This document shows positions 1 to 10,111 of a DNA stretch of 64,000 bases, piece by piece. This stretch comes from Allobosea caraganae (GTDB taxonomy: Bacteria > Pseudomonadota > Alphaproteobacteria > Rhizobiales > Beijerinckiaceae). Below the pieces are notes generated by a model. The model did not search any database, was not told the DNA's origin, and saw nothing but the letters and a program-made list of their open reading frames with translations. Position 1 is the stretch's first letter; each line of letters starts with the position of its first letter. A program made the position numbers and the translations under genes. Location of the stretch: assembly GCF_003351345.1 (NCBI RefSeq), contig NZ_QQTO01000007.1:186001-250000 (forward strand), given 5' to 3'.

Positions 1-2495
1 CTTCGGGCTACACGGTCGACGACTACGAGAAGCGGCTCGATTTCGAACTCTCCATCATCACCCGGATGAAGTTCCCGGGCTATTTCCTCATCGTCGCCGA
101 CTTCATCAAATGGGCCAAGGACCACGACATCCCGGTCGGCCCCGGCCGCGGCTCCGGCGCCGGCTCGCTCGTTGCCTATGCGCTGACCATCACCGACGTC
201 GATCCGCTCCGCTTCGGCCTGCTCTTCGAGCGCTTCCTCAATCCCGACCGCGTCTCGATGCCGGACTTCGACATCGACTTCTGCCAGAACCGGCGCGAAG
301 AGGTGATCGACTACGTCAAGCACCGCTATGGCGAGCAGCGCGTCGCCCAGATCATCACCTTCGGTACGCTGCTGGCCCGCGGCGTGCTGCGCGACGTTGG
401 CCGCGTGCTCGAAATGCCCTATGGCCAGGTCGACAAGCTGACCAAGCTCGTGCCGCAGAACCCGGCCAAGCCGATCTCGCTGAAGGACGCGATCGAGGGC
501 GAGCCCAAGCTGCAGGCTGCCGCGGAAGAAGAGCCGATCGTCGCCCGCCTCCTCGAAATTGGCCAGAAGCTGGAAGGGCTTCACCGCCATGCTTCGACTC
601 ACGCCGCAGGCGTGGTGATCGGCGACCGGCCGCTGGAGCAACTCGTCGCGCTCTCGGTCGACCCGCGCACCGGCATGCGCGTCACCCAGTTCAACATGAA
701 ATGGGTCGAGCAGGCCGGGCTGGTGAAGTTCGACTTCCTCGGCCTGAAGACGCTGACCACGCTGGCGACGGCGGTGACGCTGATCGCCCAGCGCGGCATC
801 GCGATCGATCTGGCGAGTCTGCCCTTCGACGACCCCAAGAGCTACGAGATGCTGGCGCGCGGCGAGGTGGTCGGCGTGTTCCAGGTGGAATCCGCCGGCA
901 TGCGCCGCGCCCTGGTCGACATGAAGGCCGACCGGATCGAGGACCTGATCGCGCTCGTCGCGCTCTATCGTCCCGGCCCGATGGACAACATCCCGAGCTA
1001 TTGCCGCCGCAAGCTCGGGCAGGAGGCGCCGACCTATCTCCACCCCAAGATGGAGCCGATCCTCTCGGAGACGCATGGCATCATCGTCTACCAGGAGCAG
1101 GTGATGCAGGTGGCGCAGGCGCTCTCGGGCTATTCGCTCGGCGAGGCCGACCTGCTGCGCCGCGCCATGGGCAAGAAGATCAAGGCCGAGATGGACGCCC
1201 AGCGCGACCGCTTCGTGCGCGGCGCGATCGAAGGCGGCATGACCAAGGACATCGCCTCCGAGATCTTCGACCTCCTGGCCAAGTTCGCCGATTACGGCTT
1301 CAACAAGAGCCACGCGGCGGCCTACGCCGTCGTCGCCTTCCAGACCGCCTATCTCAAGGCGAATTACCCGGTCGAGTTCCTGGCGGCGTCGATGACGCTC
1401 GACATGGGCAATACCGACAAGATTTCGGAATTCCGCCGCGACGCCGAGCGGCTCAAGATCGTCGTCGAGCCACCCTCGATCAACCGTTCCGGCGTCGAGT
1501 TCGACGTTGCCGACGGCGCGATCCGCTACGCGCTCGGCGCGATCAAGGGGGTCGGCCGCGCCGCGGTCGAATCGGTCATCGTCGCGCGCAATGCCGGCGG
1601 CCCGTTCAAGGACCTCGCCGATCTGGCCCGCCGCATCGACACCAAGCTGGTCAACCGCCGCACGATCGAGGCGCTGATCGCGGCCGGCGCGCTCGACATG
1701 CTGGAGAAGGACCGGGCGCGGGCCATGGCGGCGATCGACGGCATGCTCGCTTTGTCGAACCGCACCCGCGAGGCGGCGGCTGGCGGCCAGTCCGAGCTGT
1801 TCGGCGGCGGCATGGTGCAAGAGGCCTTCCGCATCCCGCCGACCGAGCCCTGGTCCCCGGCCGAGCGGCTCAGGCGCGAGCACGATGCCGTCGGCTTCTT
1901 CCTGTCGGGCCATCCGCTCGACGAGTACGAGCATGTGCTGAAGCGCCTGCGCGTGCAGCGCTTCGCCGATTTCGCCCAGACCGTGCGCGCCAACGGCACC
2001 TCGGTCGCCAAGGTCGCGGTCTCCGTCATCGACAAGTCGGAGCGGCGCACCAAGTCCGGCTCGAAGATGGGCATCGTCCAGCTCTCCGACCCGAGCGGCC
2101 AGTTCGAGGCGATCCTGTTCTCCGAGGGCCTGCAGCGCTATCGCGACTTCCTCGAGCCGGGCAGGGCGCTGGTGCTACGGCTGAGCGCCGTGCTCGACGG
2201 CGACGACGTCCGCCCGCGCATCGAAGACGTCGAGGTGCTCGACGATCTCGCCAACCGCCAGAAGCAGGACCTGCTGATCTATCTGCGCGACGACAAGGCG
2301 CTCGCCAGCATCGCCGAGCGCGTCAAGTCGCGTGGCGATGGCGGGCGCGCCGATGGCCGGATTTCGCTGGTGATGATCCTCGACGACGGGGCGCAGGAGG
2401 TCGAGATCGAGTTGCCCGGCCGCTACGGCGTCAACCAGCAAATAGCCAACGCAGTGCGGGCGGCGCCCGGCGTCATCGACGTGCAGTTGCGCTGA
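1..2495 (+). CDS. dnaE: DNA polymerase III subunit alpha (3' part, truncated by window edge)
   Basis: Catalytic subunit of the replicative DNA polymerase. The gene enters from the left edge; the first complete codon is at base 3 and about 830 residues are visible of the roughly 1150 usual for the family, so the PHP domain and part of the palm are missing. Visible landmarks are GPGRGSGAGS, then PDFDIDF (about 261-281) with two catalytic aspartates, and KFDFLGLKTL (about 728-757) with the third. A helix-hairpin-helix stretch (AIKGVGRAAVES, about 1540-1575) and an OB-fold region (about 1990-2250) follow. There is no sign of the inactivations or short length that mark DnaE2. pncA follows after 35 bases. 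Confidence 0.97.
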   Translation, partial: SGYTVDDYEKRLDFELSIITRMKFPGYFLIVADFIKWAKDHDIPVGPGRGSGAGSLVAYALTITDVDPLRFGLLFERFLNPDRVSMPDFDIDFCQNRREEVIDYVKHRYGEQRVAQIITFGTLLARGVLRDVGRVLEMPYGQVDKLTKLVPQNPAKPISLKDAIEGEPKLQAAAEEEPIVARLLEIGQKLEGLHRHASTHAAGVVIGDRPLEQLVALSVDPRTGMRVTQFNMKWVEQAGLVKFDFLGLKTLTTLATAVTLIAQRGIAIDLASLPFDDPKSYEMLARGEVVGVFQVESAGMRRALVDMKADRIEDLIALVALYRPGPMDNIPSYCRRKLGQEAPTYLHPKMEPILSETHGIIVYQEQVMQVAQALSGYSLGEADLLRRAMGKKIKAEMDAQRDRFVRGAIEGGMTKDIASEIFDLLAKFADYGFNKSHAAAYAVVAFQTAYLKANYPVEFLAASMTLDMGNTDKISEFRRDAERLKIVVEPPSINRSGVEFDVADGAIRYALGAIKGVGRAAVESVIVARNAGGPFKDLADLARRIDTKLVNRRTIEALIAAGALDMLEKDRARAMAAIDGMLALSNRTREAAAGGQSELFGGGMVQEAFRIPPTEPWSPAERLRREHDAVGFFLSGHPLDEYEHVLKRLRVQRFADFAQTVRANGTSVAKVAVSVIDKSERRTKSGSKMGIVQLSDPSGQFEAILFSEGLQRYRDFLEPGRALVLRLSAVLDGDDVRPRIEDVEVLDDLANRQKQDLLIYLRDDKALASIAERVKSRGDGGRADGRISLVMILDDGAQEVEIELPGRYGVNQQIANAVRAAPGVIDVQLR

Positions 2496-2530
2496 GCCGG
2501 CGTCCAGGTGCTGCGAAACGGGAGAGGGCG

Positions 2531-3157
2531 ATGATCGATCCGCAAACCGCTCTCATCGTCGTCGACGTGCAGAATGATTTCTGCCCGGGCGGCAGCCTCG
2601 CGGTGGCCGGTGGTGACGAGGTCGTGCCGGTCATCAACGCGCTCGCCCAGCGCTTCGCCAATGTCGTCCTGACGCAGGATTGGCACCCCGCCGGCCATTC
2701 TTCCTTCGCCTCCAGCCATCTGGGCAAGGCGCCGTTCGAGACGGTCGCGATGCCCTATGGCGCGCAGGCGCTCTGGCCGGAGCATTGCGTGCAGGGCACG
2801 CGGGGCGCCGAGTTCCACCCCGGGCTCGACCTGCCGCAGGCGCAAGCCGTCGTACGCAAAGGCTTCCGTTCCGAAGTCGATAGCTATTCCGGCTTCCTGG
2901 AGGCCGATCGCACCACCCGGACCGGGCTCGGCGGCTACCTGACGGAGCGCGGCGTCAGCCGCGTCGTCGTTGTCGGCCTCGCCACCGATTTCTGTGTCGG
3001 CTGGACGGCGCAGGATGCCGCTGCGGCGGGGCTTGATAGCCTCGTCGTCGAGGAGGCCTGCCGCGCCATCGACCATGATGGTTCGCTGGCGCGGGCCTGG
3101 GCCGCGATGGCGGCAAGCGGCGTCCGGCGGGCGCGGGTCGCGGATCTGCCGGGCTGA
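2531..3157 (+). CDS. pncA: Nicotinamidase
   Basis: Cytosolic cysteine hydrolase of 208 residues that deamidates nicotinamide to nicotinate for NAD salvage. The isochorismatase-like fold is visible: an N-terminal VVDVQNDFCPGG segment with the catalytic aspartate, the metal-binding segment QDWHPAGHSSFA, a lysine in VVRKGFRSEVD, and the nucleophilic cysteine in GLATDFCVGWTA. The ATG at 2531 is preceded by GGGAGAGGG. It lies 35 bases after dnaE and may be co-transcribed with it. Length and motifs match PncA better than other isochorismatase-family hydrolases. Confidence 0.95.
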   Translation: MIDPQTALIVVDVQNDFCPGGSLAVAGGDEVVPVINALAQRFANVVLTQDWHPAGHSSFASSHLGKAPFETVAMPYGAQALWPEHCVQGTRGAEFHPGLDLPQAQAVVRKGFRSEVDSYSGFLEADRTTRTGLGGYLTERGVSRVVVVGLATDFCVGWTAQDAAAAGLDSLVVEEACRAIDHDGSLARAWAAMAASGVRRARVADLPG

Positions 3158-3238
3158 GCTTCATCCGCGACGACGCTGCCGCAACCTGGCAAGACCTTCG
3201 TCTAGCCTGCTGCGGTCACCCACGCGACGGAGGCCGCC

Positions 3239-3610
3239 ATGCTCGATGCCAATTTCATCCTTCTCTATGTTGACAGCCCGGCCGCCAGCGCCCGCTTCTA
3301 TGCCGACCTGCTCGGCGCCGAGCCGCTCGAACTGTCGCCGACCTTCGCGATGTTCGCCTTGCCCTCCGGCGTCAAGCTCGGCCTGTGGTCGCGTCACACC
3401 GTCGAGCCGGCCGCGGCGGCGGCCGGAGGCGGCGGCGAGATCGCGACCGTGGCGCCGAACGCGGAGGCGGTCGATGCGACGCATGCCGACTGGCTGGCGC
3501 GGGGCCTCACCATTCTGCAGCCGCCGACCGATCTCGACTTCGGCCGCACCTTCGTCGCGACCGATCCGGACGGGCACCGGCTGCGGGTCTTCTTCCCGTT
3601 CGAGGGCTGA
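3239..3610 (+). CDS. VOC (glyoxalase-like) family protein
   Basis: A 123-residue single-domain vicinal-oxygen-chelate protein. The opening NFILLYVDSPAASARFYADL is the usual first beta strand and helix of the fold, and the closing TDPDGHRLRVFFPFE is the usual last strand; the family's metal-binding glutamate near that end is not obvious. An alanine/glycine-rich loop (AAAAAGGGGE) interrupts the middle. The ATG has a GGAGG five bases upstream. The substrate cannot be read from the sequence; relatives include dioxygenases, lyases and drug-binding proteins. It is the first of four VOC genes in the window. Confidence 0.8.
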   Translation: MLDANFILLYVDSPAASARFYADLLGAEPLELSPTFAMFALPSGVKLGLWSRHTVEPAAAAAGGGGEIATVAPNAEAVDATHADWLARGLTILQPPTDLDFGRTFVATDPDGHRLRVFFPFEG

Positions 3611-3868
3611 TTCCCGGGGTGGCAGAGCCCGCAGGCAAGCCGTGCTCTCGACCTGCCCGGAGCAGCCGGCCGAGCCTGGATCGACGGGGCGTTCCGCCAT
3701 TCCGATACCGTCACATCGCCTGGCCGGCGACACGAACCTGTTGCAGAACGCTGTTTGATCGGAGCCGCCCGGTTGCCTCGGCAGCCTTGCGGCGATATCA
3801 GCGCCCCGACGAATGTGCATATTTTTCATGCCCTTACGTCACTACGATACTTAAAAAGGGACACGCCA

Positions 3869-4273
3869 ATGCGTTTCGATGCTTCATTCTCCGTGAAGTC
3901 GCTCGGCCTTGCCGCCGCGCTCGCTGCCGGTTTTTCGGCCGCTCCCGCCTTCGCCCAGCAGCCCGACCAGCTCAAGATCGCCTATGAGGCCGGCCGCAAC
4001 CAGCTCGGCATCCTGGGTTATTGCAGCGACAAGGGCTTCGTCGGCGCTGACGTCGTCGACGTCCAGAGGAAGCTGCTCGGCATCATCCCGGTTCCGGCCG
4101 ACAAGAGCGGTGGCGACGCCGCCGAGGCGCAGGGCAAGAAGGGCACCTTCGCGGCCATGGGCATGACCCAGGACATCGAGGCGATCGCCAAGGCGCAGAA
4201 CTCGACGCCGGCGGCCTTCTGCAAGACGGTCGGCGACGCGATCAAGGCGGCCGCCGCTCAGCTGCCGAAGTGA
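3869..4273 (+). CDS. Small secreted protein of unknown function
   Basis: 134 residues beginning with a clear Sec signal peptide: a basic start, a hydrophobic run LGLAAALAAGFSAAPAFA and a predicted cut after AFA. The mature part is about 107 residues, with two cysteines (GYCSDKG and AAFCKTV) that could form a disulfide, and an alanine/lysine-rich helical C-terminus. Periplasmic location is inferred. Similar small Rhizobiales proteins are sometimes labelled pore-forming ESAT-6 family in databases; I cannot confirm that here. The upstream 60 bases are AT-richer than the surroundings (GCATATTTTTCATG and ATACTTAAAAAGGG), consistent with its own promoter and with a ribosome site in AAAAAGGGA. A strong hairpin lies about 30 bases after the stop. 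Confidence 0.8.
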   Translation: MRFDASFSVKSLGLAAALAAGFSAAPAFAQQPDQLKIAYEAGRNQLGILGYCSDKGFVGADVVDVQRKLLGIIPVPADKSGGDAAEAQGKKGTFAAMGMTQDIEAIAKAQNSTPAAFCKTVGDAIKAAAAQLPK

Positions 4274-4303
4274 GCTCTTAAGGCAGATTCGCACAACGAT
4301 GAT

Positions 4304-4334
4304 GCCGGCTCCTGCGGACGACGCAGGAGCCGGC
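4304..4334. terminator. Hairpin between convergent genes
   Basis: A perfect 13-bp stem (GCCGGCTCCTGCG and its complement) with a 5-base loop GACGA sits between the secreted-protein gene and the convergent cupin gene. There is no good T-run on either side, so it is a possible bidirectional terminator or mRNA end-protecting hairpin rather than a classic intrinsic terminator. Confidence 0.5.
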
Positions 4335-4348
4335 TTGCGTTGGAGCCT

Positions 4349-4816
4349 TTATTCCTTGCGCAGCGGCGGCCCGAGAAACTCGACGCCCCAGCGCTGCCCG
4401 AAGGCGTTGAGCACCTCGCGATCGGGAACCCCGTCCCTCATGACGGCGCCGAGGCCGGTGAAGAAGGCAGTTGCGTCGAGCCCGGGCAGGATCAGGATCA
4501 GTTGCCGTGCCGGCTCGTCGGAGACGTTGACGAAGGCATGCGGCGTGCCGCCCGGCACACTGACCACGTCGCCGGCCTCAGTGTGGAAGCGCTTGCCGTC
4601 GACCTCGAACAGGTAGCGCCCAGTGAGGACGCGGAACACCTCGGTCTCGGCATGGCGATGCAGCGGCGGACCGAAGCCGGGCTGGTTGGTCGTCTCGATC
4701 AGGGTCAGCGTTCCGCCCGAGACGGGGCCGGGCAGGCGGACGAACAGGTCGAGCCCGATCGCCGGCACCCTGATCGGCTCTTCGTCACGGCGGGAATGCC
4801 AGGGGCTGAAGCTCAT
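4349..4816 (-). CDS. Cupin domain-containing protein
   Basis: 155-residue small beta-barrel protein. The cupin metal motif is visible as PPLHRHAETEVFRVLTGRY (two His and a Glu), with the second cupin motif in PGGTPHAFVNVS. The start at 4816 is supported by GGAGG seven bases upstream on the minus strand. Cupins of this size bind a divalent metal and act as dioxygenases, isomerases or small-molecule binders; the substrate is unknown. It is divergent from rpsB, with a 235-base region between them holding both promoters. Confidence 0.85.
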   Translation of the reverse strand: MSFSPWHSRRDEEPIRVPAIGLDLFVRLPGPVSGGTLTLIETTNQPGFGPPLHRHAETEVFRVLTGRYLFEVDGKRFHTEAGDVVSVPGGTPHAFVNVSDEPARQLILILPGLDATAFFTGLGAVMRDGVPDREVLNAFGQRWGVEFLGPPLRKE

Positions 4817-5051
4817 CTCGGACCTCCATGGCGGCTCGCCGGAGCTTGAGCCCGGCGCTGTCCCTGGGTCAATTCCGGATTCGGCTCGGCATTGCGGCGA
4901 CGACGCCTTGCATTCCTGCCTCATCCCATGTATGGCGCAGCCCATCCCACATGGGGAGCATCGTCTCATCTCCGAGACGTTCCGGTGACTTGGCAGCCTA
5001 TGCCTCGTTCATTCGCACCCCAGAGGCTCAACCGGAAGGACGATAGACACC

Positions 5052-6056
<1,005 letters not shown>

Positions 6057-6113
6057 TCGGTTTAAGCGAGGCGTCATCGGCGCGTCGCAAAACCCGATTG
6101 TTTGAGTGAAGTC

Positions 6114-6146
6114 AGCGCCGACGGCCGGAAACGGAGCGTCGGCGCT
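6114..6146 (+). other. Hairpin in rpsB-tsf spacer
   Basis: A 10-bp stem (AGCGCCGACG pairing with CGTCGGCGCT) around a 13-base loop, followed by TCCCC and no T-run. It lies in the 186-base spacer and could act as an attenuator or processing site that sets the S2 to EF-Ts ratio; this role is inference. Confidence 0.4.
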
Positions 6147-6242
6147 TCCCCATCGCGCCCAGGCGTGAAGAGAATTCAAAAGACGTGCCGTCGGTCGCCA
6201 GCTTCGCGCAGGCCCGGCACAGGACAGCAAGGATACGGACAG

Positions 6243-7166
6243 ATGGCAGCGATCACCGCCGGCATGGTGAAGGAACTCCGCGACAAGACCGGCGCGGGCA
6301 TGATGGATTGCAAGACCGCGCTCAGCGCCGTCGACGGCGACATCGAGGCCGCCATCGACTGGCTGCGCACCAAGGGCCTCGCCAAGGCCGCCAAGAAGGC
6401 CGGCCGCGTCGCCGCCGAGGGCCTCGTCGCCGTGTCGGTCTCCGGCAATCGCGGCGTCGTGGTCGAGGTCAACTCCGAGACCGACTTCGTCGCCCGCAAC
6501 CTCGAGTTCCAGGCGCTGGCCCGCACCATCGCCGATGTCGCGCTTGAGCGCGGCGGCGATGTCGAGGCGCTCTCGGCGCATCACTACCCGGGCGGCGGCA
6601 CCGTTGCCGACGCGATCGCGAACGCCATCGCCACGATCGGCGAGAACATGACCCTGCGCCGCGTCGCCGAGGTCAAGGTCTCGTCCGGCCTCGTCGGCCA
6701 GTACGTCCATGGCGCGGTCACCGACGGGCTCGGCAAGATCGGCGTCATCGTCGGCCTCGAATCGACCGGCAGCTCGGATGAGCTCGTCACGCTCGGCCGC
6801 CAGCTCGCCATGCACGTCGCCGCGACCAACCCCGTCGCGCTCGACCTCGCTTCGGTCGATCCGGCGATCCTGGAGCGCGAGAAGGCGATCCTGGCCGAGA
6901 AGAACGCCGGCAAGCCCGCCAACGTGCTCGAGAAGATCACCGAGAGCGGCCTGAAGAGCTACGCCAAGGAATATTGCCTGCTTGAGCAGGCCTATATCCA
7001 TGACGGCTCGAAGTCGGTCGGCCAGGTGCTGAAGGAGATCGAGGGCAAGGTCGGCGCCCCGGTCAAGCTCACCGGCTTCGTCCGCTTCGCGCTCGGCGAG
7101 GGCATCGAGAAGGAAGAGACCGATTTCGCGGCCGAGGTCGCGGCCGCCGGCGGTACGACTGGCTGA
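6243..7166 (+). CDS. tsf: Elongation factor Ts
   Basis: Nucleotide exchange factor that frees GDP from EF-Tu. The 307-residue product starts [20 protein letters not shown], the UBA-like N-terminal domain that contacts EF-Tu, followed by [10 protein letters not shown] and the highly conserved ETDFVARN of the core domain. Length is normal. The ATG at 6243 has AAGGA in the preceding bases (GCAAGGATACGGACAG). It follows rpsB and ends before a strong intrinsic terminator that partly separates it from pyrH. Confidence 0.98.
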   Translation: MAAITAGMVKELRDKTGAGMMDCKTALSAVDGDIEAAIDWLRTKGLAKAAKKAGRVAAEGLVAVSVSGNRGVVVEVNSETDFVARNLEFQALARTIADVALERGGDVEALSAHHYPGGGTVADAIANAIATIGENMTLRRVAEVKVSSGLVGQYVHGAVTDGLGKIGVIVGLESTGSSDELVTLGRQLAMHVAATNPVALDLASVDPAILEREKAILAEKNAGKPANVLEKITESGLKSYAKEYCLLEQAYIHDGSKSVGQVLKEIEGKVGAPVKLTGFVRFALGEGIEKEETDFAAEVAAAGGTTG

Positions 7167-7248
7167 CGAAGCCGGATGCCGGACAGTGTGAAGCGGTTTT
7201 CGGACCACATCATGCGTTGGCTCTATTCCGTGGATGACTGAACGAAAA

Positions 7249-7273
7249 GGCCGCGCCCCGCGCGGCCTTTTTT
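7249..7273 (+). terminator. Intrinsic terminator after tsf
   Basis: Stem GGCCGCG / CGCGGCC with loop CCCCG, then six Ts at 7268-7273; an A-run just upstream makes it partly symmetrical. It marks the end of the rpsB-tsf transcript, so pyrH probably has its own promoter or relies on read-through. Confidence 0.9.
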
Positions 7274-7329
7274 GTAAGAAGACAGTGTTGGTGCCGAATC
7301 GCGCCCGTCCCAAGCAACGGAGAAAGCCG

Positions 7330-8037
7330 GTGAGACCCAAACGCGTCCTTGTGAAGCTCTCCGGCGAAGCCCTTGCGGGACCTCAGGGTTCCGGCCTGGA
7401 CGGCGCGACCCTGACGGCGCTCGCGGCCGACATCGCCAAGGCGTCGCATGAGGGCGTCGAGATCGCCATCGTCGTCGGCGGCGGCAATTTCTTCCGCGGC
7501 CTGCAGGGCCTGACCAAGGGGCTCGACCGTCCCAGCGCCGATTCGATCGGCATGCTCGGCACCGTGATGAACGCGCTCGCCCTCGAACATGCGATCGAGA
7601 GCGCCGGCGCCCCGGCCCGCGCCATGTCGGCCGTGCCGATGCCCTCGCTCTGCGAGAGCTATGCGCGCCGCCGGGCGCTCGACCATCTCAGCAACGGCAA
7701 GGTCGTCATTCTGGGCGGCGGCACCGGCAATCCCTACTTCACCACCGATACCGGTGCGGCCCTGCGCGCGGCCGAGCTCGATTGCGAGCAGTTGCTCAAG
7801 GCGACGCAGGTCGACGGCGTCTACACCGCCGATCCGAAGACGGACCCGAGCGCCACGCGCTACGAGAGCCTGACCCATGCCGAGGCGATCCGGAAGGACC
7901 TCAAGGTGATGGACACCGCCGCGTTCGCCCTGGCGCGGGATGCCGGCCTCACCATCGTCGTCTTCTCGATCGCGGAGGCCGGCGCGCTCGCCGCCGTGCT
8001 GCGCGGCGAGGGCAGGGCGACCTACGTCACGCCCTGA
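7330..8037 (+). CDS. pyrH: UMP kinase
   Basis: Phosphorylates UMP to UDP in pyrimidine nucleotide synthesis; cytosolic hexamer of the amino-acid kinase fold. 235 residues from the GTG at 7330: VLVKLSGEALAG (phosphate-binding lysine and glycine loop), VVGGGNFFRG, DSIGMLGTVMNAL, and VVILGGGTGNPYFTTDT. The GTG start gives the usual length and lies just before the first conserved strand; an upstream in-frame ATG at 7234 would place the start across the tsf terminator and is rejected. In many bacteria frr follows directly; here a minus-strand VOC gene and a repeat intervene. Confidence 0.96.
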   Translation: MRPKRVLVKLSGEALAGPQGSGLDGATLTALAADIAKASHEGVEIAIVVGGGNFFRGLQGLTKGLDRPSADSIGMLGTVMNALALEHAIESAGAPARAMSAVPMPSLCESYARRRALDHLSNGKVVILGGGTGNPYFTTDTGAALRAAELDCEQLLKATQVDGVYTADPKTDPSATRYESLTHAEAIRKDLKVMDTAAFALARDAGLTIVVFSIAEAGALAAVLRGEGRATYVTP

Positions 8038-8064
8038 GGAATTTCGGGGATGCCATTTGCAGCC

Positions 8065-8107
8065 CTCATCCTTCGAGACGCGCTCTGCGAGCGCTCCTCA
8101 GGACGAG
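8065..8107. repeat. REP-like imperfect palindrome
   Basis: CTCATCCTTCGAGACGCGC on the left is an imperfect inverted match to GCGCTCCTCAGGACGAG on the right. This is the familiar dispersed element of Rhizobiales intergenic DNA. It sits between pyrH and the convergent VOC gene, where it may also act as a hairpin at the 3' ends of both transcripts. Confidence 0.7.
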
Positions 8108-8117
8108 CGCTGGTCGG

Positions 8118-8531
8118 TCAGTAACCCGGCCAGTTTCCCGGCGTCATCAATTCCAGCAGATGCCCGTCGGGGTCGCGGAAATACAGGCTCGTTCCGCCGC
8201 GCTCCCATTGCATCCGTCCCTCGACCGGGACGCCGTGCTCGCCAAGTCGAACCTCCCACGCTGCCAGCTCTTTGGCATCGACCGCAAAACAGATGTGGAT
8301 CGGCCCCGCGCCGTCATGCCCGGGGATGCTTCCGTTTGGTAAGCTCTGCGTCTGGCGCGATTCCCCGCGCCGGAAGAGCAGGAGCACGCCCGCGCCGCCG
8401 ACATCATAGGCTGTGAGGGTTCTGGTCCTGAGCAGGGCGTGAAGGTCGAGCACGGTTTCATAGAATGTGCCGGCACGGTCGAGATCGTCGACATAGAGCG
8501 CCGTCTCGATGATGCGGTTCAGCCGCGGCAT
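8118..8531 (-). CDS. VOC family protein (dioxygenase/glyoxalase-like)
   Basis: 137-residue single VOC domain. The start MPRLNRIIETALYVDDLDRA and the end LYFRDPDGHLLELMTPGNW are textbook ends of the fold; the glutamate in HLLELMTPG and the histidine in IHICFAVD are candidate metal ligands. The ATG at 8531 is chosen because the fold begins there; an upstream ATG at 8591 adds 20 residues with no family match. It lies on the opposite strand between pyrH and frr. Substrate unknown; small VOC proteins ending this way are often annotated as fosfomycin-resistance-like or glyoxalase. Confidence 0.85.
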   Translation of the reverse strand: MPRLNRIIETALYVDDLDRAGTFYETVLDLHALLRTRTLTAYDVGGAGVLLLFRRGESRQTQSLPNGSIPGHDGAGPIHICFAVDAKELAAWEVRLGEHGVPVEGRMQWERGGTSLYFRDPDGHLLELMTPGNWPGY

Positions 8532-8706
8532 GGCGTGTCTCCGGCTCTGAATCGGAGTATCGTCGCTGTTTCGGAGCGCAGGATAGCGCATTGTGGGGCA
8601 AGGAACCCGTCAGAGCGTCGGTCCCGAGCACGAAATCCTTGACCGTGGCGGGGGGCGTCGCCATGGTCGCGCCCGGTTTTCGGTGATTTGCAAGGTCTTG
8701 AATACG

Positions 8707-9270
8707 ATGGCCCAGACGACGTTCGATCTCGCCGACCTCAAGCGTCGGATGCAAGGCGCGGTGCAGTCCTTCAAGGGCGACCTCGCCTCGCTGCGCAGTG
8801 GCCGCGCCTCGGCCAACATGCTCGATCCGATCCAGGTCGAGGCTTATGGCGCCCGTCAGTCGCTCAACCAGCTCGCTACCGTGAGCGTTCCCGAGGCGCG
8901 GCTGCTCTCGGTCCAGGTCTGGGACCGCAGCATGGTCGCGGCCGTCGAGAAGGCGATCCGCGAATCCGACCTCGGCCTCAACCCGCAGACGGAGGGCCAG
9001 GTGCTGCGCATCCGCATCCCCGAGCTGAACGAGCAGCGCCGCAAGGAGATGGTCAAGGTCGCGCATAAATATGCCGAGGAATCCAAGATCGCGGTGCGCC
9101 ATGTCCGCCGCGACGGCATCGACCTGATCAAGAAGCTCGAGAAGGACGGCCACCTGACCAAGGACGACGTGACGCGCGAGTCCGACCAGGTCCAGAAGGC
9201 CACCGACCAGCACATCGCCGAGATCGACCAGGCGCTCGCGGCGAAGGAAAAGGAAATCCTGCACGTCTGA
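8707..9270 (+). CDS. frr: Ribosome recycling factor
   Basis: Splits the post-termination ribosome together with EF-G. 187 residues, matching the family length. The product starts [19 protein letters not shown], has the conserved [20 protein letters not shown] loop region, and ends in a long charged helix ([19 protein letters not shown] to [11 protein letters not shown]). A TTG-AAT-ACG stretch just before would add three residues; ATG at 8707 is preferred. It begins the uppS-cdsA-dxr-rseP-bamA run, 61 bases before uppS. Confidence 0.97.
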   Translation: MAQTTFDLADLKRRMQGAVQSFKGDLASLRSGRASANMLDPIQVEAYGARQSLNQLATVSVPEARLLSVQVWDRSMVAAVEKAIRESDLGLNPQTEGQVLRIRIPELNEQRRKEMVKVAHKYAEESKIAVRHVRRDGIDLIKKLEKDGHLTKDDVTRESDQVQKATDQHIAEIDQALAAKEKEILHV

Positions 9271-9331
9271 GCGCAATTGGCCGGAAGGTTGCAAGCCTTC
9301 CCGCATCCATCCCGCCGAAAGAGGCACGAGA

Positions 9332-10111
9332 ATGTCAGCAGGCCAGCGTCCGGGAGACCACGCGCAAGTGCCTTCCCAAGCGCAAGTGCCTTCCCATGTC
9401 GCGGTGATCATGGACGGCAACGGCCGCTGGGCCCAGTTGCGCGGCTTCCCGCGCCAGGAGGGTCATCGCCGGGGGCTCGAGGCGCTGCGCCGCACGGTCA
9501 AGAACGCGGCCGATCTCGGCATCGAGTTCCTGACCCTCTACAGCTTCTCGACCGAGAACTGGCGCCGGCCCGCGACCGAGGTCTCCTTCCTGATGGGGTT
9601 GCTGCGGCGCTTCGTCGAGAAGGACCTGGCCGAGCTCGACGCCTCCAACGTGCGCGTCCGCATCATCGGCGGCCGCAGCGACCTTGCGCCCGACCTGCGG
9701 ATGCTGGTCGAGCATGCCGAGGCGATGACGCGCGACAATACCGGCATGACGCTGGTGATCGCCTTCAACTACGGTTCGCGCGACGAGATCACCCGCGTCG
9801 CCCGCCAGCTCGCGGCTGACGCCGCCGCCGGCCGCATCGCGCCCGACGCGATCGACGAGGCCGCGATCTCGGCCCGGCTCGACACGGCCGAGATGCCCGA
9901 TCCGCAACTGGTCATCCGCACCTCCGGCGAGACGCGCATCTCCAATTTCCTGCTTTGGCAGGCGGCCTATGCCGAATTCGTCTTCACGCCGGTGCTCTGG
10001 CCGGATTTCGACCGCGCCGCGCTGGAAGAGGCGCTGGCCGAGTACCGCCGCCGCGAGCGCCGCTTCGGCGGCCTGTCCGAGCCGACCGACCGCAGCGTGG
10101 GCGCAGCGTGA
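9332..10111 (+). CDS. uppS: Undecaprenyl diphosphate synthase
   Basis: Cis-prenyltransferase that condenses isopentenyl diphosphate onto farnesyl diphosphate to give the C55 lipid carrier used in peptidoglycan and O-antigen assembly. Motifs: [13 protein letters not shown] (catalytic Asp), [14 protein letters not shown], and the C-terminal [13 protein letters not shown] [16 protein letters not shown] followed by [12 protein letters not shown]. 259 residues. The stretch before the first motif contains a repeated hexapeptide-like AQVPS/QVPS caused by an 18-base tandem duplication at 9361-9396. The stop overlaps the GTG of cdsA (GTGA), so the two are translationally coupled. Confidence 0.97.
   Translation: MSAGQRPGDHAQVPSQAQVPSHVAVIMDGNGRWAQLRGFPRQEGHRRGLEALRRTVKNAADLGIEFLTLYSFSTENWRRPATEVSFLMGLLRRFVEKDLAELDASNVRVRIIGGRSDLAPDLRMLVEHAEAMTRDNTGMTLVIAFNYGSRDEITRVARQLAADAAAGRIAPDAIDEAAISARLDTAEMPDPQLVIRTSGETRISNFLLWQAAYAEFVFTPVLWPDFDRAALEEALAEYRRRERRFGGLSEPTDRSVGAA
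9361..9396 (+). repeat. 18-bp tandem duplication within uppS
   Basis: Two adjacent 18-base units (9361-9378 and 9379-9396) share 17 identical bases, including GCGCAAGTGCCTTCCCA. The duplication is in frame and adds six residues to the disordered N-terminus of UppS without touching the catalytic core. Confidence 0.9.

Noticed and set aside
4817..5051. TTGCAT-16-TATGGC as the rpsB promoter
   Set aside because: Spacing is tolerable but both boxes are poor matches; not listed as a feature.
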